Shown here: positions 24,102 to 33,451 of the stretch, one piece after another
How the letters are laid out: every line of letters begins with the position of its first letter
Position numbering within the stretch: the first letter of the stretch is position 1
DNA from: Bacteroidales bacterium
Lineage (GTDB): Bacteria; Bacteroidota; Bacteroidia; Bacteroidales; F082
Assembly: GCA_015491905.1 (NCBI GenBank)
Contig: WGGC01000068.1
Coordinates: forward strand, 1-55,042
DNA length: 55,042 bases
Direction of reading: 5' to 3'
Translations under genes and position numbers: made by a program
Notes under the pieces: generated by a model
Told to the model about the DNA's origin: nothing
What the model saw: only the letters and a program-made list of their open reading frames with translations
The model's database searches: none

Positions 24102-24902
24102 TTATCCACCTATACCATAAAACTTACCTGATTTATTTTTTGTTCCTGCCCGGGGTTTATTTTCCAGCGATGACTGATAAGCCTTTTCAATACCCATTTG
24201 TTTCACGTTGTAAGCCAACTCATTGAAAAGACATGGTTTGATATCGCCATTGGCAGTAAGACGAAGCCGGTTACAGTTTTTGCAGTCGCCGCCTTCACCA
24301 CCTTCCACAATAGAAAATTCGCCTGTTTCCAGATTCATTTGATGTATATAACGAATCTGCAGATTGTTTTCGTTACAGAACCGGGCTACGTCTTGTGCGT
24401 CAGGTTCATTTTGATTTTTGAAAACTACACAATTTATTTTTATAGGATGAAGTCCGGCTTTACGGGCGGCATTAATTCCATCAAAAACTTTGTGAATGTC
24501 TCCACCACGAGTAATCTCTTTATATTTCTCAGGAGACATTGTATCTAAACTGATGTTTATGCGATTTAGTCCGGCAGCTTTGAGGTCAGCAGCGTATTGA
24601 GCAAGTAAAATACCGTTGGTGGTCATAGAAAGATCTTTTACCCCATCAATGGCAGCAATTTTTTTTACCAGATCAACAATACCTTTACGTACTAATGGCT
24701 CACCACCTGTTAGCCGCACTTTTGAGATACCTTTTTTAACACCATCGGCAACGGTTTTTTCTATTTCTTCAAAAGAAAGAATCTCATCGTGGGGTATAAA
24801 CTCAACACCTGTTTCCGGCATGCAGTACACACAACGAAGATTACAACGGTCGGTAACAGATATTCTCAAATAATTTATTTCTCTGTTAAATCGGTCGTAC
24901 AT
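24102..24902 (-). CDS. moaA: Compact radical-SAM GTP 3',8-cyclase MoaA
   Basis: 266 aa, about 60 shorter than typical MoaA (~330). The N-terminal radical-SAM site is complete (C20, C24, C27 in DRCNLRCVYC), as are RLTGGEPLVR and MTTNGILL. The C-terminal cluster is complete too (C-x2-C-x13-C in DCKNCNRLRL...KPC), and so is the final Gly-Gly needed for activity. The shortening is between the barrel and the C-terminal cluster: only about 20 residues separate IRYIHQM from DCKNC, where most MoaA have some 65-70. It overlaps moeA by 17 nt. Function as MoaA is likely from context and retained residues. Confidence 0.9.
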   Translation of the reverse strand: MYDRFNREINYLRISVTDRCNLRCVYCMPETGVEFIPHDEILSFEEIEKTVADGVKKGISKVRLTGGEPLVRKGIVDLVKKIAAIDGVKDLSMTTNGILLAQYAADLKAAGLNRINISLDTMSPEKYKEITRGGDIHKVFDGINAARKAGLHPIKINCVVFKNQNEPDAQDVARFCNENNLQIRYIHQMNLETGEFSIVEGGEGGDCKNCNRLRLTANGDIKPCLFNELAYNVKQMGIEKAYQSSLENKPRAGTKNKSGKFYGIGG

Positions 24903-26061
24903 CTACCAGTTCTCCTTTCAAAATTTGTGTTTGTCCAATTTCTACAGCCATAAGTCCGTCTGCATAAGAGAGAGCATTAATATGTGCCGAACCGTGATAT
25001 GCTACCGGTGTAACCGTGCCGTCTGCATTAATGATCACCGGCTCGAAAGACTTTCGTCTTGCATTTTTTCTTTTATAGTCGAGTGCAATGGGTAAGCGGT
25101 AAAATACAGGTTTATAATAACTTCCCATAATACCCATAAGCAATGGTTTTATTAACAGTTCAAACTGCACGAAAGAAGAAACCGGATTGCCAGGAACGCC
25201 TACTACCCACTTTTTGTTATTGGTGGCAAAAATGGTTTTTTTACCGGGTTTTGTAGCCACCCCGTGGAAATGAATATCAAAACCAGATTCTTTTAATGCC
25301 AATGGAACATAATCATAATCGCCCATAGAAACTGCTCCGGAAAGAATAACAACGTCGGCATTATGAAGAGCCTGTTGGAACATTCCTTGTGTTTCTTCCA
25401 ATGTATCGTGAGAGATCCCTAAATATTGAACAGGGATTCCCATAGATTGTGTTTGTGCCATTATTTGCCATGCATTACTGTTCCTTATTTGCGAAAGCCC
25501 CGGTGTTTCTTCCGGTTCTACAAGTTCATCACCTGTAGAAATAACAGCTACTCTTGGTTGTTTATAAACAGAAATATCTGTAGCCCCTACAGTTGCCATT
25601 ACAGGAATATGTTTGGGCTTAATTAATGTACCTTTTCGTAATAATTTATCTCCTGATTTTATATCTTCACCAGTGATACAAATATTAGGTTTGGTTTCTT
25701 TTTTAGTAAAAATAATATGATTGGCATCTATATTTTCTGTGTATTCAACCATAATAACTGTGTCGGCACCTTTAGGAAGTGGCGCTCCGGTCATAATTTT
25801 CGCACATTGATTTTCACCAACAATTTTTTTAGGCCATACACCGGCAGCAATGGTTTCTATAACTTCCAGTGGGTTAGCAAGGTCAGCTTTTCTACAAGCA
25901 TAACCATCCATTGCTGACTTATTAAAAGGAGGCATATTCATATCTGAATAAACATTTTCTGCCAAAACCCTGTTTAAGGAATTCCGGAAGTTAACTTGTT
26001 CTTTTCCCAGCGTTCTGCTGTTGTTCATGATAATTTCAAAAGCTTCTTCGTATGGTATCAT
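24886..26061 (-). CDS. moeA: Molybdopterin molybdenumtransferase MoeA
   Basis: 391 aa. MoeA motifs: PPFNKSAMDGYA near residue 40, MTGAPLPKGADTVIMVE, STGDELVEP, SGAVSMGDYDYV and GVPGNPVSSFVQFE. It inserts molybdate into adenylated molybdopterin made by the Mog domain of the last gene of this operon. First gene of the Moco operon. moaD, moaE and a molybdate transporter are not in the window, so the pathway is completed elsewhere. The leader region 26062-26458 is long and partly structured. Confidence 0.96.
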   Translation of the reverse strand: MIPYEEAFEIIMNNSRTLGKEQVNFRNSLNRVLAENVYSDMNMPPFNKSAMDGYACRKADLANPLEVIETIAAGVWPKKIVGENQCAKIMTGAPLPKGADTVIMVEYTENIDANHIIFTKKETKPNICITGEDIKSGDKLLRKGTLIKPKHIPVMATVGATDISVYKQPRVAVISTGDELVEPEETPGLSQIRNSNAWQIMAQTQSMGIPVQYLGISHDTLEETQGMFQQALHNADVVILSGAVSMGDYDYVPLALKESGFDIHFHGVATKPGKKTIFATNNKKWVVGVPGNPVSSFVQFELLIKPLLMGIMGSYYKPVFYRLPIALDYKRKNARRKSFEPVIINADGTVTPVAYHGSAHINALSYADGLMAVEIGQTQILKGELVDVRPI

Positions 26062-26458
26062 ATTTACTCGTTTATATTTTAAACTATTTTTCCGATTCTT
26101 AATGAAAGAAAAAGATAGCTACGAGTATATCCATTCAGGATAGAATGGTTTAAGTATAGTAGCAACCCCTTTCCAATTCATTCCGCTATTGCGAAAATCG
26201 GGAGGCTTAACCATTTCTGGCTAAACCCATCGGAATATTTTTCATAGTTATGCCTTAGAAAAATATTCTCGGAGTAGTAATTTTCAGTAAAAGTATAAAA
26301 TTTTTACGTGGGAGTAAGAGTGTATGCTAAATATTATTTGGATTAATTTAATTTAGTAACGGTTTACTTAAAAGAAAATAAAATGATGAACTTTGATTTA
26401 TTTCAGGGATAATAATAAATTTGTCAATAATTAGTTATCAAGATATCAAAGTACCTTA
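26062..26458. other. Divergent moeA / TonB-receptor intergenic region with hairpins
   Basis: 397 bp. About 26104-26290 is less AT-rich than the rest and holds two perfect hairpins: CCATTC 26131-26136 with GAATGG 26143-26148, and an 11-bp stem GAATATTTTTC 26233-26243 with GAAAAATATTC 26258-26268 (14-nt loop). Read on the minus strand, 26104-26200 also looks faintly coding-like but has no start or matching frame. It would lie in the moeA leader if transcription starts far upstream. A molybdenum-cofactor riboswitch was considered, but I cannot match its known core. Confidence 0.4.
26392..26423 (+). promoter_or_regulatory. Bacteroidota-type promoter of the TonB-dependent receptor
   Basis: TTTG at 26392-26395, 20-nt spacer, TAAATTTG at 26416-26423; the ATG is 35 nt downstream. 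Both boxes and spacing match the consensus. Confidence 0.7.
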
Positions 26459-28984
26459 ATGAACCAATTACAACGTCATTTTATTATATTTTTTTTAATG
26501 TTGAACTTGTTTGCTATTCATGTTTTCTCACAAAACATTATTGTTGAGGGGACTGTAAAGAGTTTTAATGGAAAATCATTAAAAGATGTAAATATTAAGT
26601 CGGAAAAGTATGGAGAAGGAACCATAAGTAATACACTAGGTGAATTTAAACTCATTTTACCATCTAAAAGCCCTTATATAAGATTAAAAATTAGTTATGT
26701 AGGTTATAAAACAATAGATACTACCTTGTTCCCGGAAAACAGTAATATTATTCGGTTACACATTGTTTTAAAACCATTTGCATCAGAATTACCCGGATTT
26801 GAGATCCATAATAAGAGATTGAAAAACCAGAATTTTATTAGATTAAATCCAAAGACGGTATTGGTTTCGCCTGCTGTGGGTGGAGGAGTAGAAAGTTTAA
26901 TAAAGACTCTGCCCGGAGTAACTTCTACCAGTGAGTTGTCATCGCAGTATTCGGTTCGTGGAGGAAACTTTGATGAAAATCTTGTATATGTAAATAACAT
27001 TGAAATTTATCGGCCTTTTTTGGTAAATTCCGGACAACAGGAAGGGCTTAGTTTTATCAATCCTGATTTAGTTGGAGGTATTTCTTTTTCAGCCGGAGGT
27101 TTTGGGGTTCAATATGGTGGTAAAATGTCCTCTGTACTGGATATTAAATATAAAAACCCGAAGAAAACAAATAGCGATATATATTTTAGTTTATTGGGTG
27201 CCGGCATCTCAACACAAGGGATAAGTAAAAACAGAAAATTTACTTATATTACCGGGATACGCTATAAAACCAATAAATATTTATTGGGGACATTACAGAC
27301 AAAAGGGAATTATCAGCCAAATTTCAGCGACTTCCAGAGTCTGTTAAAATATAAATTCTCAGAAAAGTTTGATGTATCTTTACTGGCTTACATTTCTCTT
27401 AATGAGTATAAAGTTATCCCCGGAACGCGTCAGACTGATTTTGGTACGGTAAAGCAAACTCTTCGATTTACAGTATATTTTGATGGCGCTGAAAGAGATA
27501 AATATAATATGGCTCAGGCCGGCTTGACATTTCATTATCAACCAAAAAAAAATACAGATTTAAAGTTTATCCTTTCGGGATATAAAACTCAAGAGTCAGA
27601 AACTTATGATGTTCAAGGACAATATTGGATTGGACAGATAGATAAAAATCCTGTTAGTAAGGATAGGGGCAGAGCTGTTGAAACATTAGGAGTAGGCACT
27701 TTTTTGCAACATGCACGTAATTATTTTGATGCACAAGTTGTAACTGTTAAGCATCTGGGAATGTATCATTTCCGTAATCAGATTATCAGATGGGGAATAA
27801 AATATCAGCATCAATGGGTTGATGACCGTTTGCATGAATGGAAAATGAATGATTCTGCCGGATATTCACTGCCTAATCCTGTTGATAACCCGGGTGATTT
27901 AAACCCAAAACGCCATGATTTCAGATTATATTACTTTGCCAGTGCCAATAATATTATTCAGGTGAACAGATTATCGGCATATATTTCAGATAAATGGGAA
28001 GGTAATACAAAAAATGGTTCCCGATGGGCGGCTACAGCAGGATTACGATTTTATTACTGGGACTTTACAGGTGAAAAATTGATAAGCCCCCGCTTTAGTC
28101 TTGTTTTTGAACCCGTATTTCTTCCGGCATGGAATTTTAAACTGTCGGGAGGAATATACGACCAACCGCCATTTTACCGTGAAATGCGAGGAATGAAAGG
28201 CTTGTTAAATAGAAATATCCATTCTCCCAGATCCTTTCAGATATTATTGGGCAGCGACTATCGTTTTCAGTTATGGGAAAGGCCATTTTTACTTACTACA
28301 GGAATATATTATAAATATATGCCTCATATTATTCCTTATGAAGTAGATAACATTAGAATTCGTTACTATGCCTTTCAATCTGCAAAAGCATATGCTGCAG
28401 GAATAGACTTTAAACTGTATGGTGCCTTTGTAAAGGGTGTTAACAGTTGGATGAGTTTGTCTTTATTAAAAACAGCAGAAGATATTCAAGGTGACAGATA
28501 TGTAAATTATTACGATAAATCAGGTAATTTACTGTCTTCTTCAGATAAGCCTTTGGCTGTTGATAGTACTACTGTTTCTCCCGGTTATATACCACGTCCT
28601 ACAGATCGGCGACTTAGCTTTGCAATGTTTTTTCAGGATTATCTGCCGGGGCATAAGGATTTTAAAGTTCATTTGAGACTTATTTACGGTACAGGTTTAC
28701 CTTTTGGGCCACCCGATTCGGAACGATATAAGCAAACATTACGTATGCCTGATTATAAAAGGGTAGATATTGGATTTTCATGGAATCCCTTGCTGAAAAA
28801 ATCCAGATCACCGTGGTTAAAAAAAATAAAAAGTACATGGATTAGTTTAGAAATATTTAATTTATTTCAGGTGTACAATACTATTTCTTATATTTGGATA
28901 AAAGATATACAAAACCGCCAATTTGCCATTCCTAATTATTTAACCACCAGAAGAGTAAATCTTAAAGTAAGAATAAAATTTTAG
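26459..28984 (+). CDS. TonB-dependent outer-membrane receptor with carboxypeptidase-regulatory-like N-terminus
   Basis: 841 aa. Signal peptide at residues ~1-25, then a CarboxypepD_reg-like beta-sandwich (~28-115; GTVKSFNGKSLKDVNI, ISYVGYKTID), a plug domain (~130-250; SLIKTLPGVTSTSELSSQYSVRGG, YVNNIEIYRP, FGVQYGGKMSSVLD) and a 22-strand-type barrel ending in VRIKF-like aromatic/hydrophobic residues. It imports an unknown ligand using TonB-ExbBD energy. No SusD partner follows, so it is not a Sus-type glycan system. Strong promoter directly upstream; converges on the next gene. Confidence 0.9.
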   Translation: MNQLQRHFIIFFLMLNLFAIHVFSQNIIVEGTVKSFNGKSLKDVNIKSEKYGEGTISNTLGEFKLILPSKSPYIRLKISYVGYKTIDTTLFPENSNIIRLHIVLKPFASELPGFEIHNKRLKNQNFIRLNPKTVLVSPAVGGGVESLIKTLPGVTSTSELSSQYSVRGGNFDENLVYVNNIEIYRPFLVNSGQQEGLSFINPDLVGGISFSAGGFGVQYGGKMSSVLDIKYKNPKKTNSDIYFSLLGAGISTQGISKNRKFTYITGIRYKTNKYLLGTLQTKGNYQPNFSDFQSLLKYKFSEKFDVSLLAYISLNEYKVIPGTRQTDFGTVKQTLRFTVYFDGAERDKYNMAQAGLTFHYQPKKNTDLKFILSGYKTQESETYDVQGQYWIGQIDKNPVSKDRGRAVETLGVGTFLQHARNYFDAQVVTVKHLGMYHFRNQIIRWGIKYQHQWVDDRLHEWKMNDSAGYSLPNPVDNPGDLNPKRHDFRLYYFASANNIIQVNRLSAYISDKWEGNTKNGSRWAATAGLRFYYWDFTGEKLISPRFSLVFEPVFLPAWNFKLSGGIYDQPPFYREMRGMKGLLNRNIHSPRSFQILLGSDYRFQLWERPFLLTTGIYYKYMPHIIPYEVDNIRIRYYAFQSAKAYAAGIDFKLYGAFVKGVNSWMSLSLLKTAEDIQGDRYVNYYDKSGNLLSSSDKPLAVDSTTVSPGYIPRPTDRRLSFAMFFQDYLPGHKDFKVHLRLIYGTGLPFGPPDSERYKQTLRMPDYKRVDIGFSWNPLLKKSRSPWLKKIKSTWISLEIFNLFQVYNTISYIWIKDIQNRQFAIPNYLTTRRVNLKVRIKF

Positions 28985-28993
28985 ATAAACAAA

Positions 28994-29710
28994 CTATTGT
29001 AATGAATTATAGTAGTTTACAAGTTTTAATAAATCCTTTTGCCTTCTTACTTTTATTTTGTTCGACTTAATAAATTTTTTGATTTCCGTTTTATGCTTAG
29101 GAGCATTATCTATAAAATCGGATGATCTAAAAATTCTAACTGCCGGATGAGTTCCAAATTTTACAAAGAACAGTTTCTCTTTATCAGAAAAACCGGCCGG
29201 TTTAGCATCAGAATAAGCACCTGGTTTGGTAGCATTCGAAAAAGTTACCCGGTACCTTATGAGTAATTGTGCAGGTCCTGATTTGTTGATTTTTTGAAAA
29301 AATCCCCAGTCTAATTTTTTATTTTTCTTTTTGAAAGGAACAAAAATAAATTTTTCATTTTTTATCTCAACTTCTCTAATGGAGGCAGGGTCTCTAAATT
29401 CCAGGATTTGTTTTGGTGTTTTGAATTCAAAATTTTGAGAATATATATTATATCTTAAAGGAATTCCTATATATTTTACTCCTTTTTTTGTTATTACGTT
29501 ACCTGAAATAAAATTATCATTTAAATATGGGGAGCCTTCAATATCTTTGTCTGATAAAATTATTTTAGACATTCTTTCTCCATTTGTTTGTAACCGCCAA
29601 AATTCATCAGCAGTTTTAATGCTTGCAATATTTTGTCCTGATGCTGAAGAAAAAATAAATCCTGAAACAATAATAAAAAAGGAAATGATAGTAAATTTTG
29701 AATTTTTCAT
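28994..29710 (-). CDS. Secreted protein of unknown function
   Basis: 238 aa with a signal peptide (MKNSKFTIISFFIIVSGFIFSSASG). The mature part is Lys-rich and shows no motif I recognise; there are no cysteines and no membrane segments after the signal, so it should be periplasmic or surface-attached. The C-terminal 35 residues are strongly basic. It is monocistronic and converges on the TonB-dependent receptor, with 9 nt between the stops. A possible -7 box lies at 29899-29892, which would put a copy of the dispersed repeat in its leader. Confidence 0.65.
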   Translation of the reverse strand: MKNSKFTIISFFIIVSGFIFSSASGQNIASIKTADEFWRLQTNGERMSKIILSDKDIEGSPYLNDNFISGNVITKKGVKYIGIPLRYNIYSQNFEFKTPKQILEFRDPASIREVEIKNEKFIFVPFKKKNKKLDWGFFQKINKSGPAQLLIRYRVTFSNATKPGAYSDAKPAGFSDKEKLFFVKFGTHPAVRIFRSSDFIDNAPKHKTEIKKFIKSNKIKVRRQKDLLKLVNYYNSLQ

Positions 29711-29732
29711 GTGTTTATAATTTTATATTTTA

Positions 29733-29823
29733 TTGGTCACATGAAACTTACCATAATTGAATAATCATTTTCCTTGCTCTGTGAAATTGCAAAAAATTCA
29801 CAGGGTGAATGTAATTTAATAAG
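29733..29823 (-). repeat. Palindromic dispersed repeat, copy 2
   Basis: Homologous (about 80% over 88 nt, ungapped) to the reverse complement of 5778-5870. It holds an inner hairpin CTGTGAA 29779-29785 / TTCACAG 29797-29803. Its outer part extends into a larger imperfect inverted repeat: ATGAAAC 29741-29747 is mirrored by GTTTCAT near 29839-29845. In both copies the element has the same orientation relative to the neighbouring transcript. Confidence 0.7.
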
Positions 29824-29891
29824 TATTCAATCATGGACGTTTCATCTAAAAAATTACGGTTATATAAATTAAGTTAGATATTATATTTTCA

Positions 29892-29899
29892 CAAAAGTA
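29892..29899 (-). promoter_or_regulatory. Possible -7 box for the 238-aa secreted protein gene
   Basis: Plus strand CAAAAGTA, i.e. TACTTTTG on the coding strand, 182 nt upstream of the start. The resulting leader would contain the dispersed repeat. Confidence 0.3.
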
Positions 29900-30007
29900 A
29901 TTAAAATTGTGAATAATTTATGTTGTATTTACACACTGTAAAAAAGATAGTTGTGTTAAAAAAATAAAATAAATCAAAATTTATTTAGACTGTATAAAAA
30001 TAAAATA

Positions 30008-30145
30008 TATATTTGTAGTGTATTTAGTAATTCGTAATTGAATTATTAAAATGCAGGTTAATTTTTTGGGTTATCCCTCAATTCTAGAGGGCTTTTAGGT
30101 TAATAATTGAAGAAATCCCGTCTCCCCGATGGGATTTCTTCAATT
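30008..30145 (+). other. Candidate short transcription unit (promoter box, 15-codon ORF, hairpin)
   Basis: A TATATTTG -7 box at 30008-30015 is followed by an ORF of 15 codons (30051-30098, MQVNFLGYPSILEGF), a small hairpin CCCTC 30075-30079 / GAGGG 30087-30091 inside it, and the strong hairpin at 30105-30145. The layout recalls a small RNA or leader peptide, but there is no plus-strand gene downstream. The remainder of 29824-30050 is AT-rich with nothing recognisable. Confidence 0.3.
30105..30145. terminator. Intrinsic terminator downstream of rocD
   Basis: Perfect 15-bp stem (AATTGAAGAAATCCC and its complement) with an 11-nt loop, 15 nt beyond the rocD stop. The arms are A/T-rich outside, so it can work in both directions. 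Confidence 0.8.
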
Positions 30146-30159
30146 TGTTAAATATAATT

Positions 30160-31383
30160 TTAACCAAAAGAGATAATAGTTTTCTTAATAATTTCTATAG
30201 CTTGGGTAAGCTCCTCTTCTGAAATAACTAATGGCGGGGCGAATCTGATAATGTGGTCATGTGTAGGTTTGGCTAATAAACCATTTTCGGCCATTTTAAT
30301 ACAAACATCCCATGCGGTTTTGCCATTTTTAGGTTTTATAACAATAGCATTTAACAACCCTCTTCCTCTAACAATTTCAACCATGTCAGAGTCTATCGTT
30401 TTCATGGCATCACGGAATATTTTACCAAGTTTTTCTGCTCTGTCGGCAAGATTTTCATCTTTAACTACCTGCAGAGCGGCCATTGCTACACGGGCAGCAA
30501 TGGGGTTGCCGCCAAAAGTGGATCCATGTTCTCCCGGCTTAATAGTTAGCATTATATCATCGTCAGCAAGGACAGCTGAAATAGGATATGCACCTCCTGA
30601 TAATGCTTTTCCAAGAATAAGAATGTCAGGCCTTACTCCTTCATGGTCGCATGCCAATAATTTCCCTGTTCGTGCTATTCCTGTTTGTACTTCATCAGCA
30701 ATAAATAACACATTGCTTGCCTTACATAATTTATATGCTTCTTTTAAATAACCATCATCAGGTACCATTACTCCGGCTTCCCCCTGAATTGGTTCTACAA
30801 GGAAACCTGCTACATTTGGCTCTTCGAGTGCTTTCGACAAGGCAGTAATATCATTATAAGGGATGATAATAAATCCCGGTGTAAACGGGCCGAAATCATT
30901 ACGGGCATCAGGGTCGGTTGACATAGAAACTATAGTAATGGTTCTTCCATGAAAATTGTTGGCACAAACAATTATTTTAGCTTCATTTTCCGGAATTCCT
31001 TTTTTTAAATAGCCCCATTTACGTGTAAGTTTTAATGCTGTTTCATCAGCTTCAGCACCTGAATTCATTGGTAAAACCTTATCATATCCAAAATATTCAG
31101 TAATATATTTTTCATATACACCAAGTGAATCATTATAAAATGCCCGGGAAGTAAGTGTAAGTTTTTGTGCCTGTTCTGTTAAGGCACCAATAATTTTAGG
31201 ATGGCAATGACCTTGATTTACGGCTGAATAAGCTGATAAAAAGTCAAAATATTCTTTACCTTCAACATCCCAAACTTTAGCTCCTTTTCCTTTGGCTAAA
31301 ACTACAGGTAAGGGGTGATAATTATGTGCTCCATATTTATCTTCCAGTTCCATTGCCGTTTTTGATGCGATTTTTTCTGACAT
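30160..31383 (-). CDS. rocD: Ornithine aminotransferase
   Basis: 407 aa, class-III PLP aminotransferase. Seen: [21 protein letters not shown] at the N-terminus, [41 protein letters not shown], the PLP lysine in [11 protein letters not shown] and [11 protein letters not shown]. These match ornithine-oxo-acid aminotransferase rather than acetylornithine transaminase. It interconverts ornithine and glutamate semialdehyde, linking arginine and proline metabolism. Single gene with its own promoter box and terminator. Confidence 0.93.
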   Translation of the reverse strand: MSEKIASKTAMELEDKYGAHNYHPLPVVLAKGKGAKVWDVEGKEYFDFLSAYSAVNQGHCHPKIIGALTEQAQKLTLTSRAFYNDSLGVYEKYITEYFGYDKVLPMNSGAEADETALKLTRKWGYLKKGIPENEAKIIVCANNFHGRTITIVSMSTDPDARNDFGPFTPGFIIIPYNDITALSKALEEPNVAGFLVEPIQGEAGVMVPDDGYLKEAYKLCKASNVLFIADEVQTGIARTGKLLACDHEGVRPDILILGKALSGGAYPISAVLADDDIMLTIKPGEHGSTFGGNPIAARVAMAALQVVKDENLADRAEKLGKIFRDAMKTIDSDMVEIVRGRGLLNAIVIKPKNGKTAWDVCIKMAENGLLAKPTHDHIIRFAPPLVISEEELTQAIEIIKKTIISFG

Positions 31384-31428
31384 AGTTTAATATTTTTAAT
31401 TACACTAATTTTTACTTTTGCAATACTA

Positions 31429-31436
31429 CAAAATTA
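31429..31436 (-). promoter_or_regulatory. -7 box for rocD
   Basis: Plus strand CAAAATTA, i.e. TAATTTTG on the coding strand (TAnnTTTG), 45 nt before the ATG. Confidence 0.45.
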
Positions 31437-31494
31437 CCTTTAATATGGTAATATTATTTGGCTAATTAAGTAGATTACTTATATCTAAATAAGA

Positions 31495-32568
31495 CTAAAG
31501 CAGATGGCGGAATGGTAATAGCATCCATTCAAAAAATTTATCGAGAAGAGGCCTCTTTTTCCATTCTTCATAGACAAAAGGTACTGAAGAGTGCGATGTA
31601 ATATTGGCATGTTCAATAATCTGTGAAACTATCTCGGACTCATTACCAAATAGCATAATTTCGAACATATATCTGAAGCTGCGATAATCAAAATTTGAAG
31701 ATCCCAACCCAAAAATTTTTTTGTCGATTAAAATTAATTTGGCATGTAAATTATGTGGTTCGTTAAATAAAAACTTAACTCCTTTTTTACTTAATGGTCC
31801 GAGATATTTGTTCCGTAAAATATCAACTAGACTTACATCAGATTTTTTTGGTAATAAAACAATTATTTCAACACCTCTTACGGCGGAATCAATCATAGCT
31901 TTTCTCAGCATAAATCCGGGAAGAAAATAAGGTGTTTCAATTATAATACTTTTTTTAGCTTCTTTAATTAACTGTATAAATTTTTTATTGATATTTTTTT
32001 TCGTTATTATGGGAACATCTCTTACAACTTCAAAATTTTCCCAATGAATTGTTTTATACAGATAAGGACGTGAAAAAATATATTTATTATAAATTTTAAA
32101 ATCCTGGTAAAATAATCTTTTAAAAACAGTGGTAATCTCAGATGTCATTCTAAGCACCGATTCGCGCCAGTTAAGGTTATATCCTGTGATATTTGAAGAT
32201 CCTATATAAGTTATTTTATCATCAATAAGTAGTAATTTTCTATGGTTTCTACGATGCCCTTTGGTAAAAATATCAAAGCCTAATTTAATTTTCTTAAAAA
32301 ACCTTACTTTGCCACCTTGCTTTTCTAATTCGTTAAAAAAACCTGATCTTACAGGACTTCCTCCCCAAAAGTCAATCAATAACAATACTTCAACCTTTTC
32401 TTTTAATTTGGAAATAAGAGCGTCACGAAACCTTTCACCCATGGGGTCATTCATAAACCGGAAAGTTTCAAGATAAATATATTTTTTTGCAGATAAAATA
32501 TCATCTATCATAGCCGGATAAAACTCCATGGGATCTGAAAATAAATGATATCTTTTAAACTTTTCCAT
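31495..32568 (-). CDS. Phospholipase-D-like (cardiolipin-synthase type) enzyme
   Basis: 357 aa with two HxKx4D motifs: HRKLLLID followed by GSSN near residue 113, and HAKLILID followed by GSSN near 275. These make the composite active site of the PLD superfamily. Unlike ClsA it has no N-terminal membrane helices, so it resembles ClsB/C-type soluble or peripheral enzymes. Phosphatidyl transfer to make cardiolipin is the likely activity; a nuclease or phosphodiesterase cannot be excluded. 14 nt after the upstream methyltransferase gene, so probably cotranscribed. Confidence 0.85.
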   Translation of the reverse strand: MEKFKRYHLFSDPMEFYPAMIDDILSAKKYIYLETFRFMNDPMGERFRDALISKLKEKVEVLLLIDFWGGSPVRSGFFNELEKQGGKVRFFKKIKLGFDIFTKGHRRNHRKLLLIDDKITYIGSSNITGYNLNWRESVLRMTSEITTVFKRLFYQDFKIYNKYIFSRPYLYKTIHWENFEVVRDVPIITKKNINKKFIQLIKEAKKSIIIETPYFLPGFMLRKAMIDSAVRGVEIIVLLPKKSDVSLVDILRNKYLGPLSKKGVKFLFNEPHNLHAKLILIDKKIFGLGSSNFDYRSFRYMFEIMLFGNESEIVSQIIEHANITSHSSVPFVYEEWKKRPLLDKFFEWMLLPFRHLL

Positions 32569-32582
32569 CTCCTGTTTTAAAA

Positions 32583-33377
32583 CTATAGTTTTTTTCTTTG
32601 TCTTAATGCTTCGTAAACCAAAACAGCTGTAGCTATTGATACGTTTAATGAATCGTTTATTCCCAACATTGGTATTTTTATTATGTGATCAACTGCTTTT
32701 CGCCATTTTTCTGTAAGTCCAACCGACTCGGTTCCCATAACAAAAGCTGTAGGCCCATAATAATTATAATCATCGTAAAATTTATTTGTCTGGAGTGCTG
32801 CTGCATAACTTTTAAAGTGATGTTTTTTTAACCAGTTTATTACGGTTTCAGAAGAGGCGGAAGCAGTATTTACAGAAAAAACACAGCCGATGCTGGCTCG
32901 TATTACATTGGGATTGTAAAAATCTGTTGTAGGGTCGCTTATAATTACGGCATCAACACCTGCAGCATCAGCAGTACGTAATATAGCCCCCAGATTACCG
33001 GGTTTTTCTACTGTTTCCAAAATTATTACAAGAGGTGATTTTTTTAAAGATAGGTTATCCAAATCATGATTTTTTGGAAATGCCTGCGCTACTATCCAAC
33101 CACTATTTTCACGATATGCAATTTTTGAAAACACTTCTGCGGTTACCTCATATTTTTTAACGGTTTTATCTTTTTCAATAGTTGTAAGTAAACCTTCAGA
33201 AATTTTATCCTTATAATAAAAGCATGAATGTAATTTATATCCGGATGCCAAAGCATGTTTTAGTTCTTTTTCACCCTCAATAAGGAATAACCCTTGTTTC
33301 TTCCTTTCAGAAGATTTATGCAACTTAATAATATTCTTAATTTTAGGATTTTGAACACTTGATATTGTTGTTGTCAT
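32583..33377 (-). CDS. SpoU/TrmH-family RNA 2'-O-methyltransferase
   Basis: 264 aa. An N-terminal substrate-binding domain (~1-95; SSVQNPKIKNIIKLHKSSERK, LIEGEKELKHAL) precedes the SPOUT methyltransferase domain with the three motifs ETVEKPGNLGAILRTADAAG, FVMGTESVGL and IPMLGINDSLNVSIATAV. It uses SAM bound in a trefoil knot to methylate a ribose in rRNA or tRNA. Exact target is unclear. First gene of a two-gene unit with the PLD-like gene. Confidence 0.92.
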   Translation of the reverse strand: MTTTISSVQNPKIKNIIKLHKSSERKKQGLFLIEGEKELKHALASGYKLHSCFYYKDKISEGLLTTIEKDKTVKKYEVTAEVFSKIAYRENSGWIVAQAFPKNHDLDNLSLKKSPLVIILETVEKPGNLGAILRTADAAGVDAVIISDPTTDFYNPNVIRASIGCVFSVNTASASSETVINWLKKHHFKSYAAALQTNKFYDDYNYYGPTAFVMGTESVGLTEKWRKAVDHIIKIPMLGINDSLNVSIATAVLVYEALRQRKKL

Positions 33378-33451
33378 AATGAAATAAAAAATATTTATTC
33401 TAATAATGTTCTCATAAGGATGAAAAGGGTTAAAAATATAACTTGTTTATT

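Noticed and set aside
26062-26458. Molybdenum-cofactor riboswitch before moeA
   Set aside because: Hairpins are present but I cannot place the conserved core of the known Moco motif, so only a structured patch is reported.
30251-30751. 166-codon plus-strand ORF
   Set aside because: Antisense to rocD, whose PLP-enzyme motifs fix the true frame.
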